Positions 44,131 to 55,002 of a stretch of 64,000 nucleotides of DNA are shown in pieces. The notes below the pieces were generated by a model. The model was given only the letters and a program-made list of their open reading frames with translations. It was not told the origin of the DNA and made no database searches. The stretch spans positions 20,335,395-20,399,394 of the forward strand of contig OY757017.1 in the NCBI GenBank assembly GCA_963580285.1, in the 5' to 3' direction. Source of the DNA: Lucinisca nassula (lineage: Eukaryota > Mollusca > Bivalvia > Lucinida > Lucinidae). Positions within the stretch are counted from its first letter, which is position 1. Each line of letters opens with the position of its first letter. A program made the position numbers and the translations under genes.

Positions 44131-46820
44131 TGGATGACATGTTCAAATGCATGTATTTTTATGCCCATGGTGGAAGGGCATAAAGTGTAGCAACTGTCCA
44201 TCCATTTGTTTGATTGTCCATCCGAACCTTAAACACAGTCAGTAACTTTCTTATTTCTGGATAGATTTTGAAATTACTTGGCAGAAGTGTTAACCATCAT
44301 GAGATGATGTGTCGCACGCAAAGCCCAGGTCCGTACCTCCAAAGGACAAGGTTGTACTTGGCGGTCAAAGGTCAAAACAAGGGCCCCCAAATTTAAACAC
44401 TGTCAATTTTTTTTTCCCGGATGTTTTTTGAAATAACTAAGCAGAAATGTTAACCATCATAAGATGATGTGTTGTGCACAAGACCCATGTTGATATGTCC
44501 AAGGTCTAGGTCATACTTAGAGGTCAAAGGTAAAAAAGTGTCTAAAACTTAAACACAGTCAATAACTTAATTATTTCTGGATTGATTTTGAAATTACTTG
44601 GCAGAAATGTTAACCACGATAGATGGATTGGTCTCGAGCAAAACCTAGGTCCGTATCTCCAAGTTCAATGTCGTACTTAGAGGTCCATGGCAAAAAGAAA
44701 CTGTCTGAAACAGGGTCAATAACTTCCTTTTTAGCACACCTGTCACGTAGTGACAAGGTGAGCTTTTGAGATCACTTTTCGTCCGTCGTCGGTGCGTGTG
44801 TGGGTGCGTGCGTGCGTGTGTGCATAAACAATTTCTTCAAACGACATCTCCTCCTAAACCACTGATCGGATTTTGACCAAACTTCACAGGAATGATCTTT
44901 AGGTGGTCCCCTTTCAAAATTGTTCAAATGGTTCCAGTCCTTTGCAAATCTGGGTCACAGGCGCCAAAAATAGATTTTTTTTTCACAGAAAACTTAAAAA
45001 TTCTTCTTCTCTAAAACCACAAGGTCCAGGTCTTTGATATTTGGTATGAAGCTTCATCTAGTGGACCCCTACCAAGATTGTTCAAATTATAGTGCTGGGG
45101 CCAAAAATGCCCCTGCCCCGGGGCCCTTTGGTTTTACATGGGCTTATATAGGGAAAATCTTTAAAAATCTTCTTCTCTGAAACCACAAGGCCAAGGTCTT
45201 TGATAAATGTATGTTGCTTCATCTAGTGGACCCCTACCAAGACTGTTCAAATTATAGTGCTGGGGCCAAAAATGCCCCCGCCCCGGGACCCTTTGGTTTT
45301 ACATGGGCTTATATAGGGAAAATCTTTAAAAATCTTCTTCTCTGAAACCGCAAGGCCCAGGTCTTTGATATTTGGTATGAAGCTTCAGCTAGTGGCCCCC
45401 TACCGATATTGTTCAAATTATAGTGCTGGGGCCTAAAATGCCCCCGCCAGGGGCCCTTTGGTTTTACATGGGCTTATATATCGGGGAAAATCTTTAAAAA
45501 TCTTCTTCTCTGAAACCGCAAGGCCCAGGTCTTTGATATTTGGTATGAAGTTTCATCTAGTGGACCCCTACAAAAATTGTTCAAATTATAGTGCTAGGGC
45601 CAAAAATGTCCCCGCCCCGGGGCCCTTTGGTTTTACATGGGCTTATATATCGGGAAAATCTTTAAAAATCTTCTTCTCTGAAACTGCAAGGCCCAGGTCT
45701 TTGCTATTTGGTATGAAGCTTCATCTAGTTGACCGCTACCAAGATTGTTCAAATTATGGTGCCCCTGGGCCCTTTGATTTTACACGGGCTTATGTAGGGA
45801 AAATCTTTAAAAATCTTCTTCTCTGAAACCGCAAGGCCCAGGTTTTTGCTATTTGGTATGAAGCTTCATCTAGTGGATAGTGCTTGGGCCAAAAATGCCC
45901 CCGCCCCGGGCCCTTTGATTTTACATTTTAAAGGGAAAATCTTTAAAAATCTTCTTCTCTGAAACCGCAAGGCCCAGGTCTTTGATATTTGGTATGTAGC
46001 TTCATCTAGTGGACCCCTACCAAGATTGTTCAAATTATAGTGCTGGGACCGAAAATGCCCCCTTCTCGGGGGCCCTTTGGTTTTACATAGACTTATATAG
46101 GGAAAATCTTTAAAAATCTTCTTCTGTGAAACCACAGGGCCTAGGTCTTTGATATTTTGTGTGAAATTTCATCTACTGGACCTCTATCAAGATTGTTCAA
46201 ATTATAGCCATGGGCCAAAAATCCCCCCCGCCCCCAGACCCTTTGGTTTTACATTGACTTATATAGGGAAATCTGTAAAAATCTTCTCCGAAACAACAAG
46301 GCCCATGTCTTTGATATTTGGTATGGAGCTTCATCTAGTGGACCTCTACCAAGATTGTTCACATTATAGCTCCCGGGCCAAAAATGCCCCAGTCCCGAGG
46401 CCCTTTGGTTTTACATAGACTTATATAGAGATAATCTTTGAAAATCTTCTTCTCTGAAACAGCAAGGCCCAGGTCTTTGATATTTGGTTTGAAGCTTCAT
46501 CTAGTAGACCTCTATCAAGATTGTTTAAATTATAGCCCTGAGGCCAAAAATGCCCCCCCCCCCCCCCCCCCCACCCCATGGGGCCATTTGGTTTTACCTA
46601 GGCTTATGTAGGGAATACGAGGGATGTTCTTAAAGTTCTGATCCTCATGTACTACAGTAGTTATTTCAAACAGTATCTGCACGAGGTTTACATATTCAGA
46701 ATATATATTATCTTATCTACACATACATATATATAGAAATACTGTCGGACATTTAGTTTAGGAGAGAAACAAAATTCAATCAGTGTCACGCGGTACCACT
46801 GGCCTTTTTTCGTAGCAACT

Positions 46821-47693
46821 ATGAAAGGTTCTCAAAAGTCAGAAATAAGAGCTTACATAAAAGCCCGCGGTGCCTTAAAGATAGCTGCCAAAAAAATTCT
46901 AAAGGAAATATGTGATATTTACGGATCTTCTGCGGTCTCGATAATAACAGTTTGCCGGTGGTTAAATAAATTTCGGAATGGAAAAAGTAACGTTGAAGAT
47001 AGTGCCCATTCTGGGAGACCCCGTATGCAAGTGACTGAAGCTAACATTGCTGCTGTGAAAAAAATGGTTGAAGGTGACGCTCGATACACTGTTAGAGATA
47101 TAGCAGGGTATGTGGGGATAACATCGGCAGCTGTGCATAAAATTTTGACTGGTCATCTGGGACTGAGAAAGCTATGTGCTCGTTGGGTACCCCACTTGCT
47201 ATCGAAAGAGCAAAAGGCTAACCGTGTTAAATGTGCCAGGGAATTACTTAAAACATATAAAAATTGTGAAAACAAGAGAATCTGCGAATTGTTAACTGGT
47301 AATGAAACTTGGATTTATTATTTTGAACCCCGTGAAAAGTTAATAACAAAGTTTGGATTGCTAAAAACCCGTAACAGACTGATTATTGCTAAAAGATGTC
47401 AAAGTGCCAAGAAAGTTCTTTATGCTATCTTCTTCAATTCTGCTGGCCCTGTGGTGCAAGTCGCTGCACCAAGCGGTCGTTCTATTACTGGAACGTTCCA
47501 TAAAAACCATGTGCTCAAAAAAGTGAAAAAATATTTTGTCAAAAAGCGTCCAAAGACCGGCATTCGTAACATTTGTTTAATCCATGACAATGGACCAGCA
47601 CACAAAAGCAGAATTGTTCAAGACTATTTGCGTGTAGAATCCATCAAACAGCTACCACACCCCCCTTATTCTACAGATCTAAGCCCGTGTGAC
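46821..47693 (+). pseudogene. mariner transposase, N-terminal and catalytic part
   Basis: The DD34D-type transposase would cut and paste the mariner at TA sites. The frame opens MKGSQKSEIRAYIKARG. Residues 1-110 hold the helix-turn-helix DNA-binding region (VCRWLNKFRNGKSNVED, SGRP). Catalytic positions: residue 161 is N in TGNETW where mariners have D; D256 in HDNGPAH; D291 in SPCDF. Exactly 34 residues separate the last two. Residues 292 on are replaced by sequence of element C, giving a stop after 11 foreign residues. Together with the 3' part the original would be about 355 residues, normal for mariners. Loss of the first aspartate and the insertion both predict an inactive enzyme. Confidence 0.92.
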
Positions 47694-47696
47694 TTT

Positions 47697-47752
47697 TTAG
47701 CTCACCAGAGCCGAAGGCTCCGGGGGAGCTTATAGGATAGGCAGTTGTCCGG

Positions 47753-47783
<31 letters not shown>

Positions 47784-50123
47784 GTTGTCGTTGTCGTCGT
47801 CGTCGTCTGACGTCAACACTTTCAAACATCTTCTTCTCTGAAGCCACTGGACCGATTCAGCCCAAATTTTATCTGTAGCATCCTTGGGCAGGGGGATTGA
47901 AAGTTTGTGTTTTTTATGAAAATCGGCCCATTAGTTTGGTTGCTATGGCAACTTAGAGTTTCCATAGACTTATAATGGGGAAAATTGAAAAATGGCATTT
48001 ACTGCCAAGTCATTGCAGATATTTGGACAAAACTTTTATAGAAATGTTTCTTGAGTAAAATTCTTTCAGCCATATGCTTTTATGCCAACCTGAGGGTCCC
48101 CCAGGTTGTGCCGGGGCCATGCCCCACCCCCTCCACTTCATAAAAGGCCATATATCTCAGAAACCATTCAGATCCCGACCCCTAAACCATATATATTCTT
48201 GTTCCTATTGATAAGACGCATTTAGTAACACCAACCTTGGGGTCCTCAGGGATGCGCCGAGGTCATGCCCCACCCCCTCCACTTAATAAAAGGCCCAATA
48301 TCTCGGAAACCATTCAGATCCCCACCCCTAAACCATATATATTCTTGTTCCTTATGATAAGACCCATTCGGTGACATCAACCTGGGAGTCCCCTGGATGC
48401 GCCGGGGCCATGCCCCACCCCCTCCATTTCATAAAAGGCCCAATATCTCGTAAACCTTACAGATTCCCGCCCCTAAACCATATATATGCGTGCTTTTTAT
48501 GATAAGACACATTCATTGACACCAACCTGGGGGTCCTCAGAGATGCGCTGGGGCCTTGCCCCACCCCTCTACTTCACAAAAGGCCATATATCTCAGAAAC
48601 TGTTCAGATCCCCACCCCTAAACCATATATATTCTTGTTCCTATTGATAAGACGCATTCAGTAACACCAACCTGGGGGTCGTCAGGAATGCGCACAGGTC
48701 AGGCCCCACCCCCTCAACTTTATAAAAGGCCCAATATCTCGGAAACCATTCAGATTCCCACCCCTAAACCATATATATTCTTGTTCCTTTTGATAAGACC
48801 CATTCAGTGACATCAACCTGGGAGTCCCCTGGATGCACCGGGGCCATGCACCACCCCCTCCATTTGATAAAAGGCCCAATATCTCGGAAACCTTACAGAT
48901 CCCCGCCCATAAACCATATATATGCTTGCTTCTTATGATAAGACACATTCATTGACACCAACCTGGGGGTCCTCAAAGACGCGCTGGGGCCTTGCCCCAC
49001 CCCTCCACTTCAAAAAAGGCCATATATTTCAGAAACTGTTCAGAGCCCCACCCCTAAACCATATATATTCTTGTTCATTATGATAAGACGCATTCAGTAA
49101 CACCAACCTGGGGGTTCCCAGGGATATGCTGGGGCCATGCCCCACCCCCTCCATTTCATAATATCACAATATCTCGGAAACCCTACAGATGGCCACCCCT
49201 TAACCATATATAGTCTTGTTCCTTATGATAAGACACATTCATTGACACCAACCTGGGAGTCTCCCTGGGCCTTGCCCCACCCCTCCACTTCACATAAGGC
49301 CTTATATCTCAGAGAATGTTCTTAGCCCCACCCTAAACCATATATATTCATCTTTCTTATGATAAGACGCATTCAGTGACACCAGCTTGGGAGTCCCCGG
49401 GGCACGCCCAGGCCATGCCACACCGCTTTACTTCATTAAAAGCCATATATATCAGAAATAGTTCAGATCCCCACCCCTAAACCATATACTTGTTCCTTAT
49501 GATAAGACTCGTTCAATCACACCAACCTGGAGGTCTCTTTGTGCTGAGGCAATGTGCCCCGCCCTTCCATTTCATAAAAGGCTTTATATTTCAGAAACCA
49601 TTCAAATCCCCACCCCATAATCATATATGTTCTTGTTCCTTATTATTAGCACACCTACTGTAGCGGGGTCCGCAGGGGCCATTCCTATTTCATAAAAGGG
49701 CCTCAAATCTCTGAAACCGGTCAGATTCCCAGCACTGAACCATATATATACTTGGTCCTTATGATAAGACACATTTAGGGACAACAGTTTGGGCTTTCCT
49801 GGGATCAACAGGGCATGCCCCAACCCCTCAACTGTTAAAGAGGCCTTACAGATCCCCACTGCTAAACCATATATATTTTTGTTTCTTATGATAAGACGCA
49901 TTTAGTGATACCAACCAGGGCTCCATTGGGTCCATGCCCCACCCCCTCTACTTCATAAAAGGCCTAACTTTTCAGATGCTGAGTCCACATGGGTGCTCAT
50001 TTGGACATGGGGGTTCATTTGGTGGATTAAAATGATATCATGTTAAAATACATGGCTGCCATTGGGCAGGATGGGCAGTGCCCACCTGAGCTCTGGTGAG
50101 CATAGTGGCCCATGGGCCTCTTG
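47697..50123 (+). mobile_element. Helentron-like element C (inserted in the mariner)
   Basis: The 5' end is TTAGCTCACCAGAGCCGAAG with a GAGCCGAAGGCTC hairpin, followed by a GTCGTCGTCGTCGTCGTTG tract. A tandem array of ~145-bp monomers (CTAAACCATATATATTCTTG, ATAAGACGCATTCAGT, CCATGCCCCACCCCCTCCA) occupies about 48060-49980. The 3' end is GAGCTCTGGTGAGC, GTGGCCCATGGGCC, TCTTG. AGCTCACCAGAG / CTCTGGTGAGC pair across the element. It interrupts the transposase between codons 292 and 293. Confidence 0.9.
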
Positions 50124-50315
50124 TTCCTGTTTCCTAGGCTAAAAAGAATGTTATACGGTAGACGTTATAACTCTAGGAATGCCTTAGGAAGTGCTATTTA
50201 TCAGTGCCTGAACAGTATACCCAAAGCTGAGTATTTTGCAGCCTTCCGTTCTTGGATATCGAGACTTCAAAAGTGTATTTCTGTTAAAGGAGAGTATTTT
50301 GAAGGAATGAAATGA
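50124..50315 (+). pseudogene. mariner transposase, C-terminal part
   Basis: It continues the transposase in frame directly after element C: FLFPRLKRMLYGRRYNSRNA, ending CISVKGEYFEGMK and TGA. FFLFPRLK-type sequence normally follows the SPCD motif in mariners, so the split is exact. The ATG at 50112 belongs to element C and is not a start. Confidence 0.9.
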
Positions 50316-51796
50316 AAATTTTTATTATATTCTGTTTATGTATCATTTTATAGCCCAGGATCAGAACTTTAAGAACATCCCTCGTATCTTTTAAAAAATC
50401 TTCTTGTCTGAAACCGCAAGGCCCAGGTCTTTGATATTTGGTGTGTAGCTCCATCTAGTGGACCTTCGCCAAGATTGTTCAAATTATAGCCTTTGTTGAT
50501 ATTTGGTATGAAGCTTCACCTTTTCAGACCTCCCTCAACATTATGCACATTATAGCCCTGGGGTCAATAATGGCCCTCCCCGGGGCCCACTTGTTACTCT
50601 ATGGATCAGGTGAGCGATCCAGGGCCATCATGGCCCTCTTGTTTCTGGATGGATTTTGAAATTACTTGGCAGAAATGTTAACCATAATGTGACAATGTGC
50701 TGTGCACAAAACCCAGGTCTGCACCCCTAAGGTCAAGGTCTTACTTACAGGTCAAAGGCAAAAAAGGTCCAAAACTTAAACTCAGTCAATAATTTTCTTA
50801 TTTCTGAATGGATTTTGAAATTACTTAGTAGAAATTTTAACCACCATAAGAAGATCTGTCTTGCGTAAAACCCAGGTCCATACCTCCAAGGGCAAGGTAG
50901 TACTTTGAGGTCAAAAATCAAAAAGGGTCCAAAACTTAAACACAGTCAATAACTTTCATATTACTGGATGATTTTGAAATTACTTTGCAGTAATGTTAAC
51001 CGCCATGAGATGATCTGTCTCGCCTAAAACCCAGGTCCGTACCTCCAAGGTGAAGGTTGTACGTAGAGGCCAAAGGTAAAAATAGGTCTGAAACTTAGAG
51101 TCAATAACTTACTGGATGGATTACTGGATGGATTTTGAAATTACTTTGCAGAAATGTTAACAACCATGGAACGATCTGTCTTGTGTAAAACCCAGGTCCG
51201 TACCTCCAAGGTGAAGGTCGCATGTAGAGGCCAAAGGTCAAAAAAGGGTCCGAAACTTAAACACAGTCAATAACTTTCTTATTACTGAATGGATTTTGAA
51301 ATTACTTGGCAGAAATGTTAACCAAGATGAGACAATGTGTTGTGCACAAGACCCAGGTTGATATCTCAAAGGGCAAGGTCATACATACAGGTCAGATATA
51401 AAGAAAATGTCTTTTTTCTTGTGTCTGGTTATTCTGAATATATTTGGAAATTACTTGGTAGAAATGTTAACAATCATGAATCAGTGTGTCATGCACAAGA
51501 CCCAGGTTGGTACCGCCAAGGTCAAGGTCATACTTAGAGGTCAAAGGTAAAGAAAAGTGTCCACTCAATACCTTTGTTGTTTCTGGATGGATTTGGAAAA
51601 TATGTACATGGCAGAAATGTTAACCATCATGAGACATTTTGTTGCAGGAAAGACCCAGGTCTGTCCGTACCTGTAAGGTCAAGGTCATACTTAGAGGTCC
51701 AAGGTCAAATACTGGGGAAATCCTTGTCCTGTGGACACATTTCTATTTTTTTTTTTTTTTAGAAAAACAGGCCAAGCGGAAGATTCACTTAGTCTG

Positions 51797-52090
51797 AGGG
51801 CCCCACCCTTTCGGGGCTTGTATTAATGGATTGAACTGCATGGTGCTGTCATACAGAGCTGAAACTGACTACACATGAGTACTGGTAAACAGCTTAGAGG
51901 GGCTTAGCCTGCTCAGACAGTGGTGCAAGTCAAACCTTCCATGCACCCTATTGGTTTCATTGGGTGACAGGGCTTGAGATGTCATGTCATCTTGAATGTT
52001 GGGTAAATGTCCCACAAAATTGGAAGCAGCATCTCCAAAATGACTTAAATAAGTGTTGAGGGGGACTTTAAACCTCAAGTCAAACAAACA
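51797..52090 (+). mobile_element. SINE-1 copy, diverged
   Basis: It has GGGCCCCACCCTTTCGGGGC, a CATGGTGCTGTCATACAGAG variant and a CAAGTCAAACAAAC tail. Confidence 0.75.
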
Positions 52091-52247
52091 CGTTATCTGA
52101 AAAAAAAAAAGTCATTTGCTGCATCATTTTTGCTTGGTGCTTTTTGTACCAAATGGAATCTTACTCCTTATACATATAGCAAGGGTCCATTTCAAAATTT
52201 TGGGGTCTGGTGTGTTTTCAAAATTTATTTAGAAAATACCTGAAATT

Positions 52248-52330
52248 TTTGCAAACAGTGGAGGCCCTGATCAGAGGCCACACCCTGCGGCATCTGATCT
52301 GGGTCTACACTGTTTGCCAAGGTACCCCTT
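52248..52330. repeat. GATCAGA hairpin
   Basis: GCAAACAGTGGAGGCCCTGA, GATCAGAGGCC and a right arm GCATCTGATCTGGGTC, CACTGTTTGCC. It is the same module seen at the centre of MITE families D, F and G. Confidence 0.6.
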
Positions 52331-52407
52331 TAGGGGTTTCCGGTACAAAATTAGTTAAGGGATAATTATCTGTTTATTTATTCATTTTATTTATTTTTGT
52401 ATTTCAG

Positions 52408-52479
52408 ACTGTGGAGTGTTTAAAAGATAACCAGCAGCAGCTCTCTAAGCCATGTCATAAAATGATTTTTAGGAGAGAG
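52408..52479 (+). CDS. GLG1: GLG1 exon f (24 codons)
   Basis: The acceptor is TATTTCAG and the donor GTTAGT; phase 0. The peptide begins TVECLKDNQQQLSKPCHKMI and ends FRRE, with cysteines at residues 4 and 16. The vertebrate equivalent reads IIECLKENKKQLSTRCHQ. With exon e it completes one cysteine-rich repeat. The intron upstream contains the four-level transposon nest. Confidence 0.9.
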
Positions 52480-52489
52480 GTTAGTACTT

Positions 52490-52625
52490 GCTGCTTAGAT
52501 GGTTGGTTGAGACAAAGGTGCCTAGCATCTTACATCGCCAGGGTGTCTGACTGTATTAGTATACAATTGGGCAGTAGGTGAGGGTAGAGGGGGAAGTTCA
52601 AATTTTTTCTGTTTCTTAATATGTC
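52490..52625 (+). mobile_element. SINE-3 partial copy
   Basis: GGTTGGTTGAGACAAAGGTG, CAGGGTGTCTGACTG and GTAGAGGGGGAAG match the family start. Only ten bases separate it from the exon f donor. Confidence 0.5.
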
Positions 52626-52675
52626 TTAATTGTCCACACATATATATCTGCCAGCATCAGAACCTCACTGTTATG

Positions 52676-53844
52676 TTATGCCCCCTGGCGTCTGTCCGTC
52701 TGTTGGTCAAATCGTAAACACATCCATCCGTTCGTCTGTCTGTAAACTTTTTGTTTTCAGATAACTCCTCCTACAGTTTACATCCGATCAAGCTGAAACT
52801 TCATACAAAGTTAGACCATGATGTGGGGCAGCGCATATTGTTTTGAGGTTACGGTCCACCAAATATTAATAGAGTTATGCCTCTTTTGAAAATTCTGTAA
52901 ACATTTTGTTTCCGGATAACTCCTACAACTTAGATCTGATGATGTTGAAACTTTACATACAGTAAGACCATGATATGGAACAGTGCATATTATTTTGAGG
53001 TTATGGAATTTTCTAATGGCCCCCACCCATAGGGGCTTGAAGAAATATATGGGCTGCATGATGCTTCCACGCAGAGCTGAATCCGGCTTGCACACTAGTA
53101 CTGGTAAACCGCTTAGAGGATCTAAGCCTGTCCAGGAACCGAGGTGCGAGGCGGACCGTCCATGCTAATAAACCCTATTGGTTTCATTGGGCGACGGGGC
53201 TTGAGATGTCTTTTCATCTCAGTGTCGGGTTAAAGTCCCACAAAATTGGAAGCAACATCTCCAAAATGACCTTTACAGTGTTGACGGGGACGTTAAACCT
53301 CAAATCAAACAAACAAACAAATGGAATTTTCTAAACATTCGATTTCTGGATAACTCCTCTTACATTTTACATCTGATGAAGCTGAAACTTCACATATTGT
53401 AAGACCATGATGTGGAACAGTGCATATTATTTTGAGGTAACAGACTGCCAAATATTACCAGAGTTATTCCCCTTTCATATATTTCGTTTCCGGATAATGC
53501 CTCCCAAATATTGCATCTGATGAAGCTGAAACTTTATGTATAGTTAAACTATGATTTGGAGCAGCACATATTATTTCAAAGTTACAGTCCACCACTTATT
53601 ACCAGAGTTATGTTTCTATTATTTTGGGGTTGTGGTCCACCAAATATTACCGCCCTTGGCAATTTGTTGGAGACAGGTAGTTTGAGCCATTGAGGGTTAT
53701 TAATATTGCCAGGTAAGAATATATGGAGCACATACTGTTCCTTGGTTAAATTCCACAAACCCAAACTTGTACAACAGTCAGTATATATATGGGCAAGCTT
53801 ACTGATTGCCACAGGCGTATAATGCCTCGCTTGCAGAGCTCTTG
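52676..53844 (+). mobile_element. Helentron-like element with ~200-bp repeats, holding a SINE-1
   Basis: The 5' end is TTATGCCCCCTGGCGTCTG with a GTCCGTCTG tract. Repeated blocks carry GATAACTCCTCCTAC, GATGAAGCTGAAACTT, GTAAGACCATGATGTGGA and TTTTGAGGTTA. The 3' end is CAGGCGTATAATGCCTCGC, TTGCAGAGCTCTTG, TT. Confidence 0.65.
53019..53322 (+). mobile_element. SINE-1 copy with 14-bp target duplication
   Basis: Full-length copy. ATGGAATTTTCTAA lies immediately before the head and is repeated after the CAAACAAACAAACAA tail. Confidence 0.9.
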
Positions 53845-53929
53845 TTAAGATATGTTTTTGGTCAAGAATAATCTTACCTGTGACCTTCCTGCAGCCCACG
53901 AATACCAATAACAGGAAACGTTCAAATTG

Positions 53930-53985
53930 ACCTCTGGTTATAAGTCAAATTGCTTTAAATTGACCACCGGCAGAGGTCAATTTGT
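53930..53985. repeat. Short inverted repeat
   Basis: CAAATTGACCTCTG and CAGAGGTCAATTTG flank a 28-bp spacer that contains another AATTGACC. The surrounding 53845-54529 has no recognised element or exon. Confidence 0.6.
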
Positions 53986-54529
53986 ATGTTTACAGCCTGT
54001 GCTAGATTAAGATATTGTTATTGTTTTCCTTGCAATACGTGAGCAACCTGGCATTCTAATACTACATGTATTTCATTTAACCCTTAAATGCCACTATTTA
54101 AGCAAATACTGTAGTCCCTGTGCAACTGGCTGACCAGACTCCACATTTTGCAGTGTCTGATCTAGGTATTAGGTGTTTGCCAAACCCAGTACATGATTCC
54201 TGTCTGGACTCTAAAAATAGCTCTGACCTGCATGAAACATCGATAGAAATAGCGAGACTTTTTCTATCAATAACCGTAATATTGGTGATGGTCAAGTGGA
54301 CAACAGCATGATTTCGGATGTTGCCATGTAGTAAATTAGGATTGATTGTTAACACAATCGACCCAAAAATAATCAAAGCAAAACATGTATAGGTAGTCTT
54401 AGTTCCGTTGAAAAATAAGTAAAAAAAGTTTGAAAATGATATCTGCAAATGTTGTGATTGGCAGTTTAAGGGTAAAGTTGCATGAGCTTGTCTTTCCGCA
54501 ATCATCTTAAGTATAAGGATAGATAGGCC

Positions 54530-54722
54530 TTAGCAAACAGTGCAGACCCAAATCAGACTGCTCCTGACAGAGCAGTCTGATCAGGGTCTACAAACCACTG
54601 CATGGCCAAATCAGGGTCTATACTGTTTGCCATTCCATCTGCAACTTTTGGACTCCATGCTGGAATGTGCAAGAAATTTGTTAACATTTTAGGAAAATTA
54701 CAGCAAGTTTTCAAGGTGTCAC
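54530..54722 (-). mobile_element. MITE family F copy, reverse
   Basis: It has the hairpin ATCAGACTGCTCCTGAC / GCAGTCTGATCAGGG, then TTTGCCATTCCATCTGCAAC, GTGCAAGAAATTTGTTAAC and TTACAGCAAGTTTTCAAGG. It ends about 65 bp before exon g. Confidence 0.6.
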
Positions 54723-54786
54723 AACTATTAGGATTGTTACAGTATGTAAATCTGTGATTGAGTTGGGATATTTCATATATTTTCAG

Positions 54787-54852
54787 AAAATTGAATTTGT
54801 GGATAACATGGGTGATTATTCATTGTTCAAAGTTTGCAAGAGCATGATTAAG
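54787..54852 (+). CDS. GLG1: GLG1 exon g (22 codons)
   Basis: The acceptor is ATTTTCAG and the donor GTAAGA; phase 0. The peptide is KIEFVDNMGDYSLFKVCKSM plus IK, with one cysteine (residue 17). The vertebrate equivalent is MMDPELDYTLMRVCKQMIK; DYxLxxVCKxMIK is conserved. Exon h supplies the next cysteine (EHC, vertebrate RFC), which confirms the join. Confidence 0.9.
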
Positions 54853-55002
54853 GTAAGATCTTTACCAGTACATTGACCCATCTCCATATGACCTTAGCTG
54901 TTGGTGGGATGTAAAAATCACACACCAGTACATAGAGACAGGTGCAAGCTAGCATATGGAACCAGTGAAGTCTCCAATCAGCCTTAATATTTATGCTGTC
55001 TG

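Larger units (their letters stand above)
46618..50384 (+). mobile_element. mariner transposon inserted in A
   Basis: The terminal inverted repeats are 27 bp, CGAGGGATGTTCTTAAAG plus TTCTGATCC and its complement, flanked by TA on both sides (46616-46617, 50385-50386). Minus the element C insertion it is about 1.34 kb, the usual mariner size. It encodes a single transposase, now interrupted. Confidence 0.92.
44731..50641 (+). mobile_element. Helentron-like element A, copy 4 (inserted in B)
   Basis: The 5' end is TTAGCACACCTGTCACGTAG and the 3' end GGGCCATCATGGCCCTCTTG. About ten ~166-bp monomers lie before the mariner and a part-monomer after it. Homopolymer C at about 46554-46572. The array is split at the dinucleotide TA in GGGAATATCTTT, the phrase intact at 40293. 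Confidence 0.85.
44159..51746 (+). mobile_element. Helentron-like element B, copy 3 (outermost host of the nest)
   Basis: The left part 44159-44730 has TTATGCCCATGGTGGAAGGG and diverged ~161-bp monomers. The right part 50642-51746 resumes at TTTCTGGATGGATTTTGAAA and continues with more monomers to GTCCTGTGGACACATTTCTA. The join falls inside the monomer phrase AACTTCCTTATTTCTGGATG that is intact elsewhere, so the 5.9 kb between is an insertion. Confidence 0.85.

Noticed and set aside
45458..46418. Several 80-120-codon frames in the family A array
   Set aside because: They follow the ~166-bp monomer, change frame between monomers and have no conserved product.
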